A stretch of DNA of 54,711 nucleotides from Bodo saltans (lineage: Eukaryota; Euglenozoa; Kinetoplastea; Eubodonida; Bodonidae), in the NCBI GenBank assembly GCA_001460835.1, contig CYKH01001210.1, positions 1-54,711 on the forward strand, read 5' to 3'. Each line of letters opens with the position of its first letter. Position 1 is the first letter of the stretch. This document shows, in pieces, positions 9,407 through 17,926 of the stretch. The notes under the pieces are model-generated. The model saw only the letters and a program-made list of their open reading frames with translations, was not told the origin of the DNA and searched no databases. A program made the position numbers and the translations under genes.

Positions 9407-12400
9407 ATGTCGACCAATGAAACACTGAAAGGTGTCACTGTGCTTTCAGGTTGGGTTGTTGGTGTCAACGTCACACTCCCGCCGTTGTCTTACATCGTTG
9501 ACGGGAGCAAAGACATCGACTCGCTCCTTCAATTTGCTCTTCCTTTCCTCTTTGTGTGGCTTGGTGGGCTAGCGTACGGCATTTACCGCACCGACGACGA
9601 TGGATATGTGTACGGAAGGCGCTCCATTGAAAGCAAAGACCCTGAGCGGCGTCGAATAGCAACAGCAATGACATACATTTTAGAAGGCCTGCAAGTCATC
9701 GCATGTTCGTTTGGAGCAGATGGCTGCAGCACACTGATGGGCGGCAGTGGCTTCCGTGGGCTTGCCTACATTGTGCTGTGGATGGGCCCAATCAAGCTAT
9801 CTTTAGGAATTTGCGCCACCGTTCAATTGCTCATGATGATGTTCGTACTGATTCCGATGGTACTGTGGTTCACCATCAAGCGCGAAACATTTAATCGGTT
9901 TGCAGCATGGTTTATCTCGGGTAAGTTTGGCATTGTGACGTCGCTAGTGCAAGACTGCTTCCTCATCTACTTGCCGCTTCCTATTTTCATGCAGCTCATT
10001 CGCTCCATTCCTTGCACGTATTATGTCACCGGTGAGGCTGCTCGTGCGATGGATGACACGGTCATTTGTGGCTCGTACGAGCACCGCTTGAATGCTGTCA
10101 CAGGTGCGTTTATTTTCTTTATTTCATTTGTGACAGGTGTCGCGTCTGGAACCATCCCTGCGCTAGTCGCGCGATGTGATGACATGGCATTGAATGGACG
10201 ATTTGTGAGCGTCTCCTTCGCCATCAAAGGAATGATGGCGGTTGTGTACGTTGTTGCTGAGTCGCGGCACCGATTCTACCACCTTGCCCTGATGATGTTT
10301 CTCCAGATGCTTCTTGTGTTCATCAGCTTTTCGATGAGGCCTTGTCTTGTGGAACGCATCAATTTTCATCGCTCGGCCATTTACACCATTTCCATTGCGA
10401 CCACGAGCATGTGTATCATTGCTTCCGCGCTGGATGACAGTTTGTCGCCTGTTGGTCTTGGGTGCGGCCTTGCCGCTGTTGGTGCCTTTGCCATATTGCT
10501 AGTGTTGAAGTATTACTTCATTGTGTGCCACAAGCTGTTCCCGTGCATCGACTTCGAAGAAGGAGAGTATGAAGGTGACCTTAGCCTTGGCTACGACGTT
10601 CCCCACGGTCACGGTGTTCTTTCATGGCCTGATGAGGACCGCGTGTTCACAGGTAATTTCTTCCTTGGGCGTGTTCATGGCTACGGTATGCTGACATTTG
10701 CGAAAGTGTTTTACCAAGGCGATCACTTCAATGGCCAGCGCCACGGATTTGGCATGACCAATATCATGGAGAACGAAGAGGAGGAATCGTTCGAAGGCTT
10801 CTGGTTATTTGATCTTCCTCACGGTCAAGGAACGAAGAAGTTTGTAGATGGAAACATTTATGAAGGAACCTTTATGAACGGGCTTGAGCATGGTGGCGGT
10901 AAGTGGACCTTTGACACGACACTGGGCAAAACCCATGTTCTCGGCACGTGGGAAAACGGCGTGTTCCTCGATGTCGTCCTCGACGAGGATCAAGAGTACC
11001 AAGGCGAGATTCGCTACGGCGTCCCTCATGGCGAGGGCACTATGACCATCGGTGACGACGTCTTCGAGGGAGAGTGGCGCGCTGGAAAACTTCATGGTTT
11101 CGGTCGAGTTCAAATGTCAGAAGGATCCTACGAAGGTCATTTCTGTGAGGGGCTCTACTCAGACGAGGGCATATGGACGGATCAAAACGGAGTGTACTCT
11201 GGCCACTTTCTCCTGGGACTGGGACTCAAGCACGGCCAAGGCCGCGAAGAAACATCGGATGGTGTCTTCGAAGGGCAGTTCGAAGAGGGAAGCCGACAGG
11301 GCTATGGAACCTTCACGTACAGCACTGGTGCCGTCTACCAAGGTAGCTGGCGAAACAATGAGTATCACGGATGGCCGGACGACCGCTGCGGACTAATACT
11401 TATGCTACCTTTGACCGTGGTTCCGTACTTCGTACGCTCCCGCGGTCACATTACATTCTCCAACGGCATGGAGTACATCGGAAGCTGGACCGACGATCAG
11501 TTCCACGGCGAGGGCCGACTCCGTGTGCCCAATGTTGGGGAGTATGAAGGAAAGTTCCTTAGTGGAAATAGATCTGGACTCGGGAAGATGCTTCTATTTG
11601 ATGGATCCGAGTACGTGGGAGAGTGGGATCTCGATTTACCTCACGGCAACGGTCAGCTTACATTCACGTCAATGAAGAGTGTAGCTTCACTTGGGTTGCT
11701 TGACCCTGCCGAAGTAAGCGCAAGCACTATCACCAAGAAGCCGCCGCCGTTCATGCAGTTTGGCGGTGAGTACGGCGGTACGTTTGAAGACGGGGAGATG
11801 CATGGCTACGGTGTCCTAGTGTGCCAGGACGGTTCGAAGTTCGAAGGAGAGTTCCGCCACAACATTCCACACGGCCGCGGCTCTCTTATTATTTCCACTG
11901 GCGGCTCGTACGAAGGCGAGTGGGTGCAGGGCGAGAAAGAGGGTCATGGTGTCATGGTGTACCCAGACAACCGCAAGTACATCGGTGAGTGGCTCGGTGG
12001 ACGCCGCCACGGCCATGGTGAACTATTTGCTGCAAACGGCAATCGAATCCATGAGTGTGAGTGGGCGGGTGATGTACCAATACAGCAGCACGAAATGCAA
12101 ACAGAAGAAGACGAACTCATCCCCACCATCGATATTGACGAGTTCCTTCGAGATATCATGCCTGCTGCAATCAGTCCAAGCGAGATTGAGGAAGCTCGAT
12201 TCAGAAAGCGTATTGAAGTGGAGGAAGTGTACATCCGTATTCGCATCCCTATCATCCTCGATGAACAAATTAGTTTGGTTCGCGTCTTCAAACATTTTGT
12301 CACCATGAATCACCACGCAGTTCGCGCAGCGATTATTAGAGAACAACAAGAGGAGTTTGACGATATGTTCAAAGTGACACTTGCAAAAGTGTTGAATGTA

Positions 12401-12532
12401 TGGAAAACTGAGTTCAGAACGAAGAATGATCGCGAACCAAAGAAATCAGATTTGCTTAGCGACAATAGCATTGCTCCAGTGTACCGGCGGTACATGGAGC
12501 TCACGAGCAAAGGCCACAAAGATGCTCAGTAA
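9407..12532 (+). CDS. Multi-pass membrane protein with about 19 MORN repeats
   Basis: A 1041-residue protein in three parts. Residues 1-385 carry roughly eight to ten hydrophobic helices and match no transporter I know. Residues 388-880 hold about 19 MORN repeats of about 23 residues in the pattern YEGxW..G..HGxG...F (for example YEGDLSLG at 388 and YIGEWLGG at 858). Residues about 885-1041 are a polar helical tail. MORN repeats often bind lipids or act as extended scaffolds at membranes and cytoskeletal junctions, so a membrane-anchored scaffold is plausible. Residues 644-689 hold exactly two repeat lengths, but the middle is hydrophobic and off-pattern (see findings). The far C-terminus has a W-x3-F-x4-R-x-P-x3-D-L...Y-x2-Y series. 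Function unknown. Confidence 0.85.
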   Translation: MSTNETLKGVTVLSGWVVGVNVTLPPLSYIVDGSKDIDSLLQFALPFLFVWLGGLAYGIYRTDDDGYVYGRRSIESKDPERRRIATAMTYILEGLQVIACSFGADGCSTLMGGSGFRGLAYIVLWMGPIKLSLGICATVQLLMMMFVLIPMVLWFTIKRETFNRFAAWFISGKFGIVTSLVQDCFLIYLPLPIFMQLIRSIPCTYYVTGEAARAMDDTVICGSYEHRLNAVTGAFIFFISFVTGVASGTIPALVARCDDMALNGRFVSVSFAIKGMMAVVYVVAESRHRFYHLALMMFLQMLLVFISFSMRPCLVERINFHRSAIYTISIATTSMCIIASALDDSLSPVGLGCGLAAVGAFAILLVLKYYFIVCHKLFPCIDFEEGEYEGDLSLGYDVPHGHGVLSWPDEDRVFTGNFFLGRVHGYGMLTFAKVFYQGDHFNGQRHGFGMTNIMENEEEESFEGFWLFDLPHGQGTKKFVDGNIYEGTFMNGLEHGGGKWTFDTTLGKTHVLGTWENGVFLDVVLDEDQEYQGEIRYGVPHGEGTMTIGDDVFEGEWRAGKLHGFGRVQMSEGSYEGHFCEGLYSDEGIWTDQNGVYSGHFLLGLGLKHGQGREETSDGVFEGQFEEGSRQGYGTFTYSTGAVYQGSWRNNEYHGWPDDRCGLILMLPLTVVPYFVRSRGHITFSNGMEYIGSWTDDQFHGEGRLRVPNVGEYEGKFLSGNRSGLGKMLLFDGSEYVGEWDLDLPHGNGQLTFTSMKSVASLGLLDPAEVSASTITKKPPPFMQFGGEYGGTFEDGEMHGYGVLVCQDGSKFEGEFRHNIPHGRGSLIISTGGSYEGEWVQGEKEGHGVMVYPDNRKYIGEWLGGRRHGHGELFAANGNRIHECEWAGDVPIQQHEMQTEEDELIPTIDIDEFLRDIMPAAISPSEIEEARFRKRIEVEEVYIRIRIPIILDEQISLVRVFKHFVTMNHHAVRAAIIREQQEEFDDMFKVTLAKVLNVWKTEFRTKNDREPKKSDLLSDNSIAPVYRRYMELTSKGHKDAQ

Positions 12533-12818
12533 ATTTCAAAGTTTGTGCATACACTCACCCTTCTCTCTCCACCCTCCCAATCTCCATTCTATTTTGCTTT
12601 TGTCTCCCACCGCCGAGATCACATTTCGTGCTTAGCGTGGTTTGCTGTGTGATTCAACTCTTCCCTTCACACATTCCCCTCAATTCACACCCTCGTTGTT
12701 CAGTGATACCATTTGAGTTCAGTTTCATCCAGATGCAATCGTGAGAGGTTTTTTGATCGGCACCCTATGAACGGCCTCCTTCATCAATTCTCTTTTGTGA
12801 TCGAAATCAGAATTTCAA
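12533..12818. other. Pyrimidine-rich intergenic region
   Basis: This spacer consists mostly of CT-rich sequence with ACTC and CACC runs. A predicted splice AG at 12809-12810 (ATCAG) lies eight bases before the next ATG. I see no gene in it. Confidence 0.55.
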
Positions 12819-13955
12819 ATGTCGTTGGGGCTGAACTCGTCAAACTGGGAGGCTGCCGTGACTGCCTCCCCAGACACTCTGCAGCTTGAGAGCAGCGCCA
12901 AGAGCGTCCTCCACGTGCTTTCCAAAGCAGTCACTCGTGGTCCCCAAAAGGAGCTCGCGAAGTTGGTTTGCGGTCCAGCTTTTGTTGCCACCCTCCGCTC
13001 TGAATTCGGCCAGAAGATTATTCAGGCTCTGGTTGATTTTGGTACTACACGCACTGTTGCTGCAGTCTGTGCTGAACTTGAGAAGGCAGAGGCAGCCACT
13101 CTTGTGGAGGCTGACGGTGTTGCGTTGATCATTCGGTCTGTCGCAAATCGCGTGGATGATTCTAGTGATGCTCGCAAGTCCGTCATTAAGACCGTCGCCA
13201 AGGTTGGCGCAGAAGCCCTTATCACGTCAAAGTGGTCGTTAAACTTCGCTGCCGAAGTTGCACTTGCAGACACAGAGGTCTTTAGCAAACTAGTTTCCAG
13301 CCCCAAGGCTCGAAACGCACTGAAGTCTGCTCTTAGTACTACACAACGACCCAAAGAAGCCATTCACTTTGTCGAGACATTGCTATCGAAGTCCATCGAG
13401 CAACAGATCGAAAAATCTGCGTCTTTCGTATTCGGTGCCGTGTCAGATGCAGTGAAAGCATCTGCAGATCACAAGCCCCGCGAGGATGTTCTCGTAGCAA
13501 TCGCTCAACACGCTGATACCAAGAACGTTTCGTCACTCGCAGTTGCCGTAGCATCTTGGAAGAATCTTGCAACGCTGGTTGTGAAGCCAGAAGGTGGTCG
13601 CATTGTTGCCGCGCTTCTCGCAAGAGCTGATGCGAAGTCAGGAGCGGCCCTCGGGAATGCAGTGCTATCTGCGACAAATGCAAAAGAGTTGAGCTCAAGC
13701 CGAAGCTCGTCTGTTCTTGCAGTGTTGACGACCCTCCAAAAGCAATACCCCGAGGTATGCGCAAACCACAAGGTGAATCGCGCGACCCTGTCTGCCGCTG
13801 AAGTAAAACTTACCAAGGCAACGAAGCCGGCATTCGCTGCCACAAAAGATAATATCCTTGAGAAGATTCGCTCACTTGAGCGCCAAAAAGAGCAGCGCTC
13901 AGGGCAGGCGGTGGTTGTCGAACAGCCTGCTGCAAAGAAGAGACGTGTCGCGTGA
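12819..13955 (+). CDS. Ala-rich helical-repeat nuclear protein, possibly divergent Pumilio-like
   Basis: A 378-residue, strongly helical protein rich in Ala, Val, Ser and Lys. Recurrent paired helices of about 35-40 residues suggest an ARM/HEAT or PUF-like solenoid. Two stretches resemble Pumilio repeat helices: EFGQKIIQALVDFG near residue 62 and PEGGRIVAALLARA near 256. I cannot see a full set of RNA-recognition triplets, so a PUF assignment is tentative. The C-terminus is basic and ends AAKKRRVA, a likely nuclear localisation signal, preceded by a helical KIRSLERQKEQR segment. A nucleolar Puf6- or Nop9-like role is possible but unproven. No membrane segment or signal peptide is visible. Confidence 0.7.
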   Translation: MSLGLNSSNWEAAVTASPDTLQLESSAKSVLHVLSKAVTRGPQKELAKLVCGPAFVATLRSEFGQKIIQALVDFGTTRTVAAVCAELEKAEAATLVEADGVALIIRSVANRVDDSSDARKSVIKTVAKVGAEALITSKWSLNFAAEVALADTEVFSKLVSSPKARNALKSALSTTQRPKEAIHFVETLLSKSIEQQIEKSASFVFGAVSDAVKASADHKPREDVLVAIAQHADTKNVSSLAVAVASWKNLATLVVKPEGGRIVAALLARADAKSGAALGNAVLSATNAKELSSSRSSSVLAVLTTLQKQYPEVCANHKVNRATLSAAEVKLTKATKPAFAATKDNILEKIRSLERQKEQRSGQAVVVEQPAAKKRRVA

Positions 13956-14102
13956 CGCGTGTAAAACTTTAAATGCAAATTCGGATAATCGCAAGCTCGA
14001 CAGTCATTGGTGGTGTGAATTTACTTGTTGACATATTGACATATTTTCAAATCGATTTCTGTGAATTTCATTTTGCTTTACTTCAATGCTACTTTCAAGA
14101 AT

Positions 14103-14540
14103 ATGTTGCGCAGAGTTACTTCATCGGGCGCTGCTCGACCATGCCTGCAGGTGCGTCTGTTTTCAGAAGAAAAGACGAAAGGCTCGCACTTTATGAAGCA
14201 CCTTGATTTGTACGCGCGCCGTGATCCCCAATTGGCCCCATACTTGCTGCGTGAAGTCGATATTGAATTCAAAAGGAAATGTAGGAAAGTAAGCTACTGC
14301 TTTTGGGTTGGTGTGATTACCATTCTCATGTCTTATCAGTACAGACTACAGGCCGAGGAGTTGTCGTACCTGCGCCAGTACGCTGCGTACTGCCGAGCGA
14401 GCCAAGACGCGCGCGATGAGGACGATATGGAGCGCCGTCGTGTATTTGTGACGATTACGAACACAATTAAGGATGCATTCAATCGGGATCAACGATGGCG
14501 AGAGAGTGATGTCAACCAATGCTTGAAGGCTTTGGAGTGA
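14103..14540 (+). CDS. Small predicted mitochondrial inner-membrane protein, unknown
   Basis: A 145-residue protein that I do not recognise. It begins MLRRVTSSGAARPCLQVRLF, an Arg- and Ser-rich, acid-free stretch typical of a mitochondrial presequence. One hydrophobic segment lies near 63-78 (YCFWVGVITILMSYQY), followed by a charged helical tail with DARDEDDMERRR. This pattern of presequence, single span and charged helix is common in accessory subunits of respiratory complexes and in mitochondrial assembly factors. The open frame extends to a GTG at 14061, but the ATG at 14103 fits better because it follows a pyrimidine tract and an AG at 14098-14099 by three bases. Confidence 0.7.
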   Translation: MLRRVTSSGAARPCLQVRLFSEEKTKGSHFMKHLDLYARRDPQLAPYLLREVDIEFKRKCRKVSYCFWVGVITILMSYQYRLQAEELSYLRQYAAYCRASQDARDEDDMERRRVFVTITNTIKDAFNRDQRWRESDVNQCLKALE

Positions 14541-14686
14541 ACTTTCGCTGAACAATCACATTTTTTTATTTTTGAGTGTGCTGCTATGTTTCTCGCAATT
14601 TCCTGCTACATTCTTGTTGTCTCGTCGCTCAGTGTGTTTTTGCATTAGTACCGCTGTAGTAGAAAACAAAAAAATCCGACAGGAAT

Positions 14687-16108
14687 ATGGACAATCACCT
14701 TATGGAGCTGCAGAAGGCACTACGCCAGCAGAACGAGGACCTTCGCGAAGAGCTGAAATCTCTTGAAATGTGGGAGCAGGATGTCGAGCAGAAAGAGGCT
14801 GCGAAGAAGAAGAAGATGGTCAAGGATGATCTTCCCGCACTTCCTCCCATTCGCGGTACCGTACCATCCCTGAAGGCTCATCAGAAGACAACCGCTACGG
14901 CTGCTTCTGGCAAGGTGAAGGAGGATCCTGTTCAAGTGGCTAAGGATCAAGGCAACGAATACTTCAAGCAGGGTCAGATCGAGGATGCTATCCGCTTGTA
15001 CACCAAAGGCATCGATTTGGACCCCGACTCATCGTCCACACATGTCCTGTATGCGAACCGTGCGATGTGCTACCTCAAGACCAACGACAATGAAAAGGCT
15101 GAGCGTGACGCAACCAAGTGCGTTCAGATGAATCGTGGATATGTCAAGGCATTCTACCGTCGTGCGTTAGCACGCAAGGCCCTGAAGAAGTACAAGGACG
15201 CTCGCAGCGATCTCGAGACTGTCCTTGCGTTGCAACCTGGCGATAACGACGCTGAGACGGAACTCCGCGCTGTGACGCAGCTGCTCCGTGAGGAGAACAA
15301 GAAGGCAGAGCTCGGCACTGCCGCACCGGCACGCAAGAAGATTGTCATTGCTGAGGTCGATAATGACGACGATGAGGACGAATCATCGTCACCGCAAGGT
15401 TCCGAAGAGCCCACGGAGAGTGCCGCTGAGACAGCAGCTCGTGACAAGCGCATTGAACGCGACATGGAGGAACTTGAGGCCAAGCGAAAGTTGGAGGAAA
15501 CCAAGCGTCGACTCGCCGCTGAGAAGGAAGAGGCGGACCGTCAGCGGTCACGACGCACCCATGATAGAGTAGAGATCATCGAAGAGGATGACGAGCCTGC
15601 ACCGAAGCCCGTTGTCGCAGCACCCAAGCCAAAGGTTGCATCACCTACTGCCTCCGCGGACCGCAAATCTGAATCAGCAAAGAGGGAGAGCTCTCAAGCA
15701 ACGAAGGCACCAGTACCCCGGAATCTGAAGGTGGAGTGGACAAAGGAAACCATCACATCGCCGAAGAATTTTACTGAATTTGAGCGCATTTACAAGGATG
15801 TTCACAGCAATGTGGAGCTCTTGGACACATTGGTTTCTGTGGTACCTACCTCTGCGTACAAGACCGTGTTTGCCGTCAATCTGACTCCGGAGTTGTTGAT
15901 GGACATTTTGAAATCCGCCGGCCGTGGCACTGGCACGCGTGCCAAGGAGATCGTGACTGCGCTTGCAAGTCTTTCGCGTGTAGGAGAGCTTGCAATGTTC
16001 TTCGACGACTCGGAACGCGACGTACTGAAGGCCACGCTCCATTTGGTCCAATCGTCCGGAGCTTCCGCCAACGACATGAGCAAGCTGCGCAAGGCATTTG
16101 AGTTGTAG
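14687..16108 (+). CDS. RPAP3/SPAG1-like TPR co-chaperone
   Basis: A 473-residue cytosolic protein. A coiled coil spans about 3-48. Three TPR motifs at about 84-205 start with AKDQGNEYFKQGQ and include YANRAMCYLK and AFYRRALARKAL, the carboxylate-clamp style that binds the C-terminal EEVD of Hsp70 and Hsp90. An acidic linker and a long charged helix (about 240-290) follow. The C-terminal 125 residues (FTEFERIYKD onward, with LLDTLVSVVP and GELAMFF) match the RPAP3 C-terminal domain that contacts RUVBL proteins in R2TP complexes. R2TP-type complexes help assemble RNA polymerases, snoRNPs and, through SPAG1, axonemal dyneins. The next gene is a DnaJ and a dynein heavy chain lies downstream, so a dynein-assembly role is attractive but inferred. 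Confidence 0.88.
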   Translation: MDNHLMELQKALRQQNEDLREELKSLEMWEQDVEQKEAAKKKKMVKDDLPALPPIRGTVPSLKAHQKTTATAASGKVKEDPVQVAKDQGNEYFKQGQIEDAIRLYTKGIDLDPDSSSTHVLYANRAMCYLKTNDNEKAERDATKCVQMNRGYVKAFYRRALARKALKKYKDARSDLETVLALQPGDNDAETELRAVTQLLREENKKAELGTAAPARKKIVIAEVDNDDDEDESSSPQGSEEPTESAAETAARDKRIERDMEELEAKRKLEETKRRLAAEKEEADRQRSRRTHDRVEIIEEDDEPAPKPVVAAPKPKVASPTASADRKSESAKRESSQATKAPVPRNLKVEWTKETITSPKNFTEFERIYKDVHSNVELLDTLVSVVPTSAYKTVFAVNLTPELLMDILKSAGRGTGTRAKEIVTALASLSRVGELAMFFDDSERDVLKATLHLVQSSGASANDMSKLRKAFEL

Positions 16109-16300
16109 TTCACACTGACAAGACTTGAGCAGAGGATCAACACACATGGCGACTATTTTGATTGATGAGTATTGAAAGAACAAAAATCAGTAACTTGCTG
16201 CGACCACATTTCCAGCATTCACGATATTTATTGTCTTTCAAGCTGTTGCCTTGAATTTCCAAGGAAGAAGTGAAAAGAGACATATTGTCGCACAGAAAAA

Positions 16301-17494
16301 ATGGTAAAAGAAACCAAATTCTATGACATTCTCGGTGTCGCTCCAACTTCCTCAGAAGATGAAATCAAGCGAGCCTATCGTAAGCTGGCTCTGAAGTTCC
16401 ATCCTGACAAGAACAAGGATGAAGGCGCACAGGAAAAGTTCAAAGAAATTTCCGTCGCGTACGATTGCCTCAGCGATGAAGAAAAACGCCGCAAGTACGA
16501 TCAATTTGGAGAGAAGGGGCTCAGCGGCGACGGTGGGGTCGACCCAAGTGATATTTTCTCGAGCTTCTTTGGTGGCGGTTCTCGCACTCGCGGTGAGCCC
16601 AAGCCCAAAGATATCGTCCATGAATACCCGGTTCCCCTCGAGCACTTCTACAACGGAAAAGTTGTCAAATTGGCTGTCAATCGCGACCGCTTATGCGAGC
16701 CTTGCAATGGATCTGGCAGCAACAAGCCAGGCGTCGATGCCAAATGCCGTGACTGCCAAGGACGCGGCGTACAGATGGTCACTCGTCAATTGGGCCCGGG
16801 CTTTATCCAGCAAATGCAAATTCAGTGCAAAAACTGCGGAGGCAAAGGCACAGCTATTAAGCCTGAAGACAAATGTTCCAATTGCAGTGGTGCGCAAGTT
16901 GTCAAAGACAAGAAGATCTTTGAAATCCCTATTGAGAAGGGCATGAAGAAGGGAGACTCCGTCGCGTTCCGAGGTGAGGGTGACCAGATCCCTGGCGTCC
17001 GCCTAGCTGGTGACATTATCATCATTCTCGACCAAAAGCATCACCCCACCTTCACCCGCAAGGGCAACCATCTCCTCCTTGAGCAAACCATTTCGCTCGG
17101 CGAGGCGCTTACTGGCTTCGTCACTGAGATCACACATCTTGACGGCCGCAAGATTGCCATTCGTTCTGTGGCTGGTGAGTGCATCGACCCCGACCACTTA
17201 TGGGCCATCAATCGTGAGGGCATGCCGGTCCCAAAGACCGGAGGCGTTGAGCGCGGTAACTTGATCATCAAGTTCAAGGTCACGTATCCCTCGAATATCA
17301 GTGAAAACGACAATGCCACGATCCGAAGAATCCTTGGTGTTCCTCCCGTCCGCAATGTGTCCCCTGATGCAGAAGAGGCGTTCATTGCCAAGACTACGAT
17401 TGACCTTGCGAAGGAAAGCCAGAGCCGACGAGACGATGACGACGATGATGACGAGCCTCGTGGGCCGCGCTCCGCCGGTTGCGCGCAACAGTAG
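16301..17494 (+). CDS. Type I DnaJ/Hsp40 with C-terminal CaaX box (Ydj1/DNAJA-like)
   Basis: A 397-residue Hsp70 co-chaperone. The J domain (about 5-68) contains the HPD tripeptide in KFHPDKN. A short G/F region ([10 protein letters not shown]) follows. The zinc-finger region carries [24 protein letters not shown] and CSNCSGAQ; all eight Cys are kept, but the fourth motif has lost its last glycine. The substrate-binding beta domains follow, with the [10 protein letters not shown] segment typical of the family. A run of seven Asp precedes the end. The last four residues are CAQQ, a farnesylation box like those of Ydj1 and DNAJA1, predicting attachment to ER or other cytosolic membrane faces. 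Confidence 0.95.
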   Translation: MVKETKFYDILGVAPTSSEDEIKRAYRKLALKFHPDKNKDEGAQEKFKEISVAYDCLSDEEKRRKYDQFGEKGLSGDGGVDPSDIFSSFFGGGSRTRGEPKPKDIVHEYPVPLEHFYNGKVVKLAVNRDRLCEPCNGSGSNKPGVDAKCRDCQGRGVQMVTRQLGPGFIQQMQIQCKNCGGKGTAIKPEDKCSNCSGAQVVKDKKIFEIPIEKGMKKGDSVAFRGEGDQIPGVRLAGDIIIILDQKHHPTFTRKGNHLLLEQTISLGEALTGFVTEITHLDGRKIAIRSVAGECIDPDHLWAINREGMPVPKTGGVERGNLIIKFKVTYPSNISENDNATIRRILGVPPVRNVSPDAEEAFIAKTTIDLAKESQSRRDDDDDDDEPRGPRSAGCAQQ

Positions 17495-17926
17495 ATGTCA
17501 CGTGGGGGAAAAAACACGAAGACCCAAGCTTGCGAACAATCACATTACGCGAGCAGTTTTCTTCATACAGCAACACAGTACCTTCCACGACTGTTGCATT
17601 TTACACATATTTACTGCTTTTTTTGTTTCTTCTCCTCCTTCTCATGGTACTCCAGTGCACTGTTTTTCGCATGATTGGTCAATCTGGACTCTACCAGTTC
17701 CAGTTGCGCGGGTTGCACGTTGGATGCAAACTATTGTTAACCTATTACACAACATACCTATTACACTTCACGAATTATATTTGTGGCGCCACTGTTGGAA
17801 AGCTGCTGATTTTTAGTCACAAACAAAATCCCCGTTATTTGTTTGTTGTAAAAATCATTTTGCCAAGTCCAACAGTTACACACAAAAACGACGTAACCAC
17901 TCATCACACACACAAAAAGTAAAGAA
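17495..17926. other. Intergenic region with long pyrimidine tract
   Basis: The stretch 17600-17645 is a near-continuous T/C run (TTTTTTTGTTTCTTCTCCTCC), and a second T-rich tract ends in CCAAG at 17865-17869. The second is closer to the next ATG. A 147-codon open frame crosses this spacer without any domain or a plausible start, so I do not call it. Confidence 0.5.

Noticed and set aside
17479-17922. A 147-codon frame between DnaJ and the aldo-keto reductase
   Set aside because: It overlaps the DnaJ end, consists largely of translated pyrimidine tract (poly Leu/Phe) and lacks a motif.
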